From: JBDTVS01 sp040007095
GTDB lineage: Bacteria; Acidobacteriota; Vicinamibacteria; Vicinamibacterales; CAVVIG01
NCBI GenBank assembly: GCA_040007095.1
Contig: JBDTVS010000159.1
Location: 1-14,713 of the forward strand
Length of the DNA: 14,713 nucleotides
Direction: 5' to 3'
The notes under the pieces were generated by a model. It saw only the letters and a list, made by a program, of their open reading frames with translations, did not search any database and was not told the DNA's origin. Made by a program: the position numbers and the translations under genes. Position 1 is the stretch's first letter; the number at the start of each line of letters is the position of its first letter. This document shows, in pieces, positions 13,805 to 14,713 of the stretch.

Positions 13805-14713
13805 TCAGAGGGCTCCTGCGGCGACATGATCGAAGTAGCTGGTCTCGACCTTCAGGTAGTACGGCTTCAGATAGCAGTACGTCGGCGGCTGGGGATTGAG
13901 GCCGTCGTACGGCAGCACGATCGCCTGCGCGTTCTGGAGCTCCGCAAAGACCTTGGGCTGGAACACGTCCTCGCGGACGACGCTGTAGGTCTTGGTGGCG
14001 CTGACGGTGGTCCGTTGGGCGGCCGGCTTGCCGGTGAGCAGACTCACCCGGGCGTCCTGCCCGGCCTCGGTCAGCGTGTACCCAGGCTTCAACTGTTCCA
14101 CCTGCCCGCACAGATCGGCGGCGAAGCGCGTACTGACGTCGTCGCTCAGCGCCAGGAAGATCTTCGTGCGCAGCCCCTGCAACAGGGTGCGCCACGATTC
14201 GCCTGGGAGTGTGGACTTGAGCGAACTGATGCTCTGCGTGGCGACGATCGGGATGCAGCGCGCCTGCCGGGCCAGGGAAAAGAACTTCTCGTCGCCAGAT
14301 GGTTCGTTCTCCCCGGTCGTCGCGAAGGATTGGTACTCGTCACAGACAAACATGACGGCGCGCCACGCGCGCGTCGGCTCCGCCTGCATCTTGGACATCC
14401 GATTCAGCACCGCGCGTTGAAAATCCTGCTTCAACATCGTGCCCAGCGCACGGCGCAAGGCCGGGATTCATGGCGCTCGGAAAATTCAGTGCCACGACCT
14501 TCCCTTGCTCGATCAGATCGGCGAGCGGCGGCAACGGCACGCCGTAACGGCCGTCGGGATTGTGGACGGGATCGTAGGTGGCTTTGGGCGGACAGAACGT
14601 GTATTTGACTTTGGGGTTGTCGTCGAACAAGGAGAGGAACACGCTGATGCCTTCGACAATGGAGGTGCGGAGCTTCGGCTCGATGCGCATCCAGTCGTCG
14701 TCGAACCACCGTT
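13805..14713 (-). pseudogene. Type IV secretion coupling protein, TraG/VirD4-like, partial and with one frameshift
   Basis: ATPase that brings the relaxase-DNA complex to the conjugation channel. The gene enters from beyond the window's right end, so its N-terminus and Walker A are not seen. In the window: W-F-D-D-D-W-M-R-I-E-P, then L-A-D-L-I-E-Q-G-K-V-V-A-L-N-F-P-S-A-M-N. Near 14455-14460 the frame changes; removing one base of the C pair joins it to L-G-T-M-L-K-Q-D-F-Q-R-A-V-L-N. Then the Walker B-like V-M-F-V-C-D-E-Y-Q-S-F-A-T, R-Q-A-R-C-I-P-I-V-A-T-Q-S-I (the sensor region typical of TraG/TraD), and a C-terminal part ending at 13805-13807, one base before the TrbB-like start. I call it a probable pseudogene because of the single frameshift; a sequencing indel would make it an intact gene. 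Confidence 0.82.
13813..13817 (-). promoter_or_regulatory. Ribosome binding site of the TrbB-like gene
   Basis: AGGAG inside the last codons of the coupling-protein gene, nine bases before the ATG at 13803; it decides that start. Confidence 0.6.

Noticed and set aside
12547..13899. 450-codon plus-strand frame over the TrbB-like gene
   Set aside because: It is antisense to an intact ATPase with all four motifs; typical high-GC shadow.
1..14713. CRISPR array, rRNA, insertion sequence with terminal repeats, retron or other RNA-based system
   Set aside because: I looked for regularly spaced direct repeats, transposase motifs and reverse-transcriptase motifs and saw none; the only structured RNA I can support is the tRNA.

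Overview
The window is GC-rich bacterial DNA, with a Gram-negative envelope implied by an RND efflux pump and two lipoproteins. The best guess for the source is an Acidobacteriota-like soil or metagenome organism. That rests on family resemblance only: the efflux permease carries a D-E pair in TM4, and a small lipoprotein has a C-terminal glycine zipper. No marker gene is present, so the taxonomy is weak.

Layout. (1) 1-4172: the 3' end of an operon with an RND inner-membrane permease (5' end outside the window), translationally coupled to a lipoprotein membrane-fusion subunit. (2) 4652-8563: a bacteriophytochrome hybrid histidine kinase (PAS2-GAF-PHY-PAS-HisKA-HATPase-REC-REC-HPt) that is badly rearranged. 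Its kinase core (about 6540-7546) lies on the opposite strand, between 11-bp imperfect inverted repeats, and three single-base frameshifts flank it. (3) 8679-9209 minus: a small glycine-zipper lipoprotein. (4) 9710-10107: a hicAB toxin-antitoxin pair. (5) 10144-10921 minus: remnants of a type III restriction-modification system. (6) 11118-11206: tRNA-Leu(UAA). (7) 11215 to the end, minus: a frameshifted tyrosine integrase abutting the tRNA 3' end, an unknown small gene, a TrbB/CpaF-like conjugation ATPase and a TraG/VirD4-like coupling protein. Region 7 looks like one end of an integrative conjugative element (ICE) inserted at the tRNA.

The most striking object is the phytochrome locus. Flipping the 1-kb segment back at the repeats restores an open reading frame through both junctions (S-L-E to Y-D-A-V on one side, V-T-I-S to K-L-A-I-I-D on the other). 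So this is an intragenic inversion in a light-sensor kinase, either a decay event, a reversible switch, or an assembly error. The frameshifts in the phytochrome, restriction, integrase and coupling-protein genes mostly look like a base lost from a short G/C run. They may be decay or sequencing indels. The intact reading of the pump, lipoprotein, hicAB and TrbB genes argues, not conclusively, for real decay. Toxin-antitoxin, dead restriction genes, tRNA and ICE genes together make 9.7-14.7 kb an accessory island.
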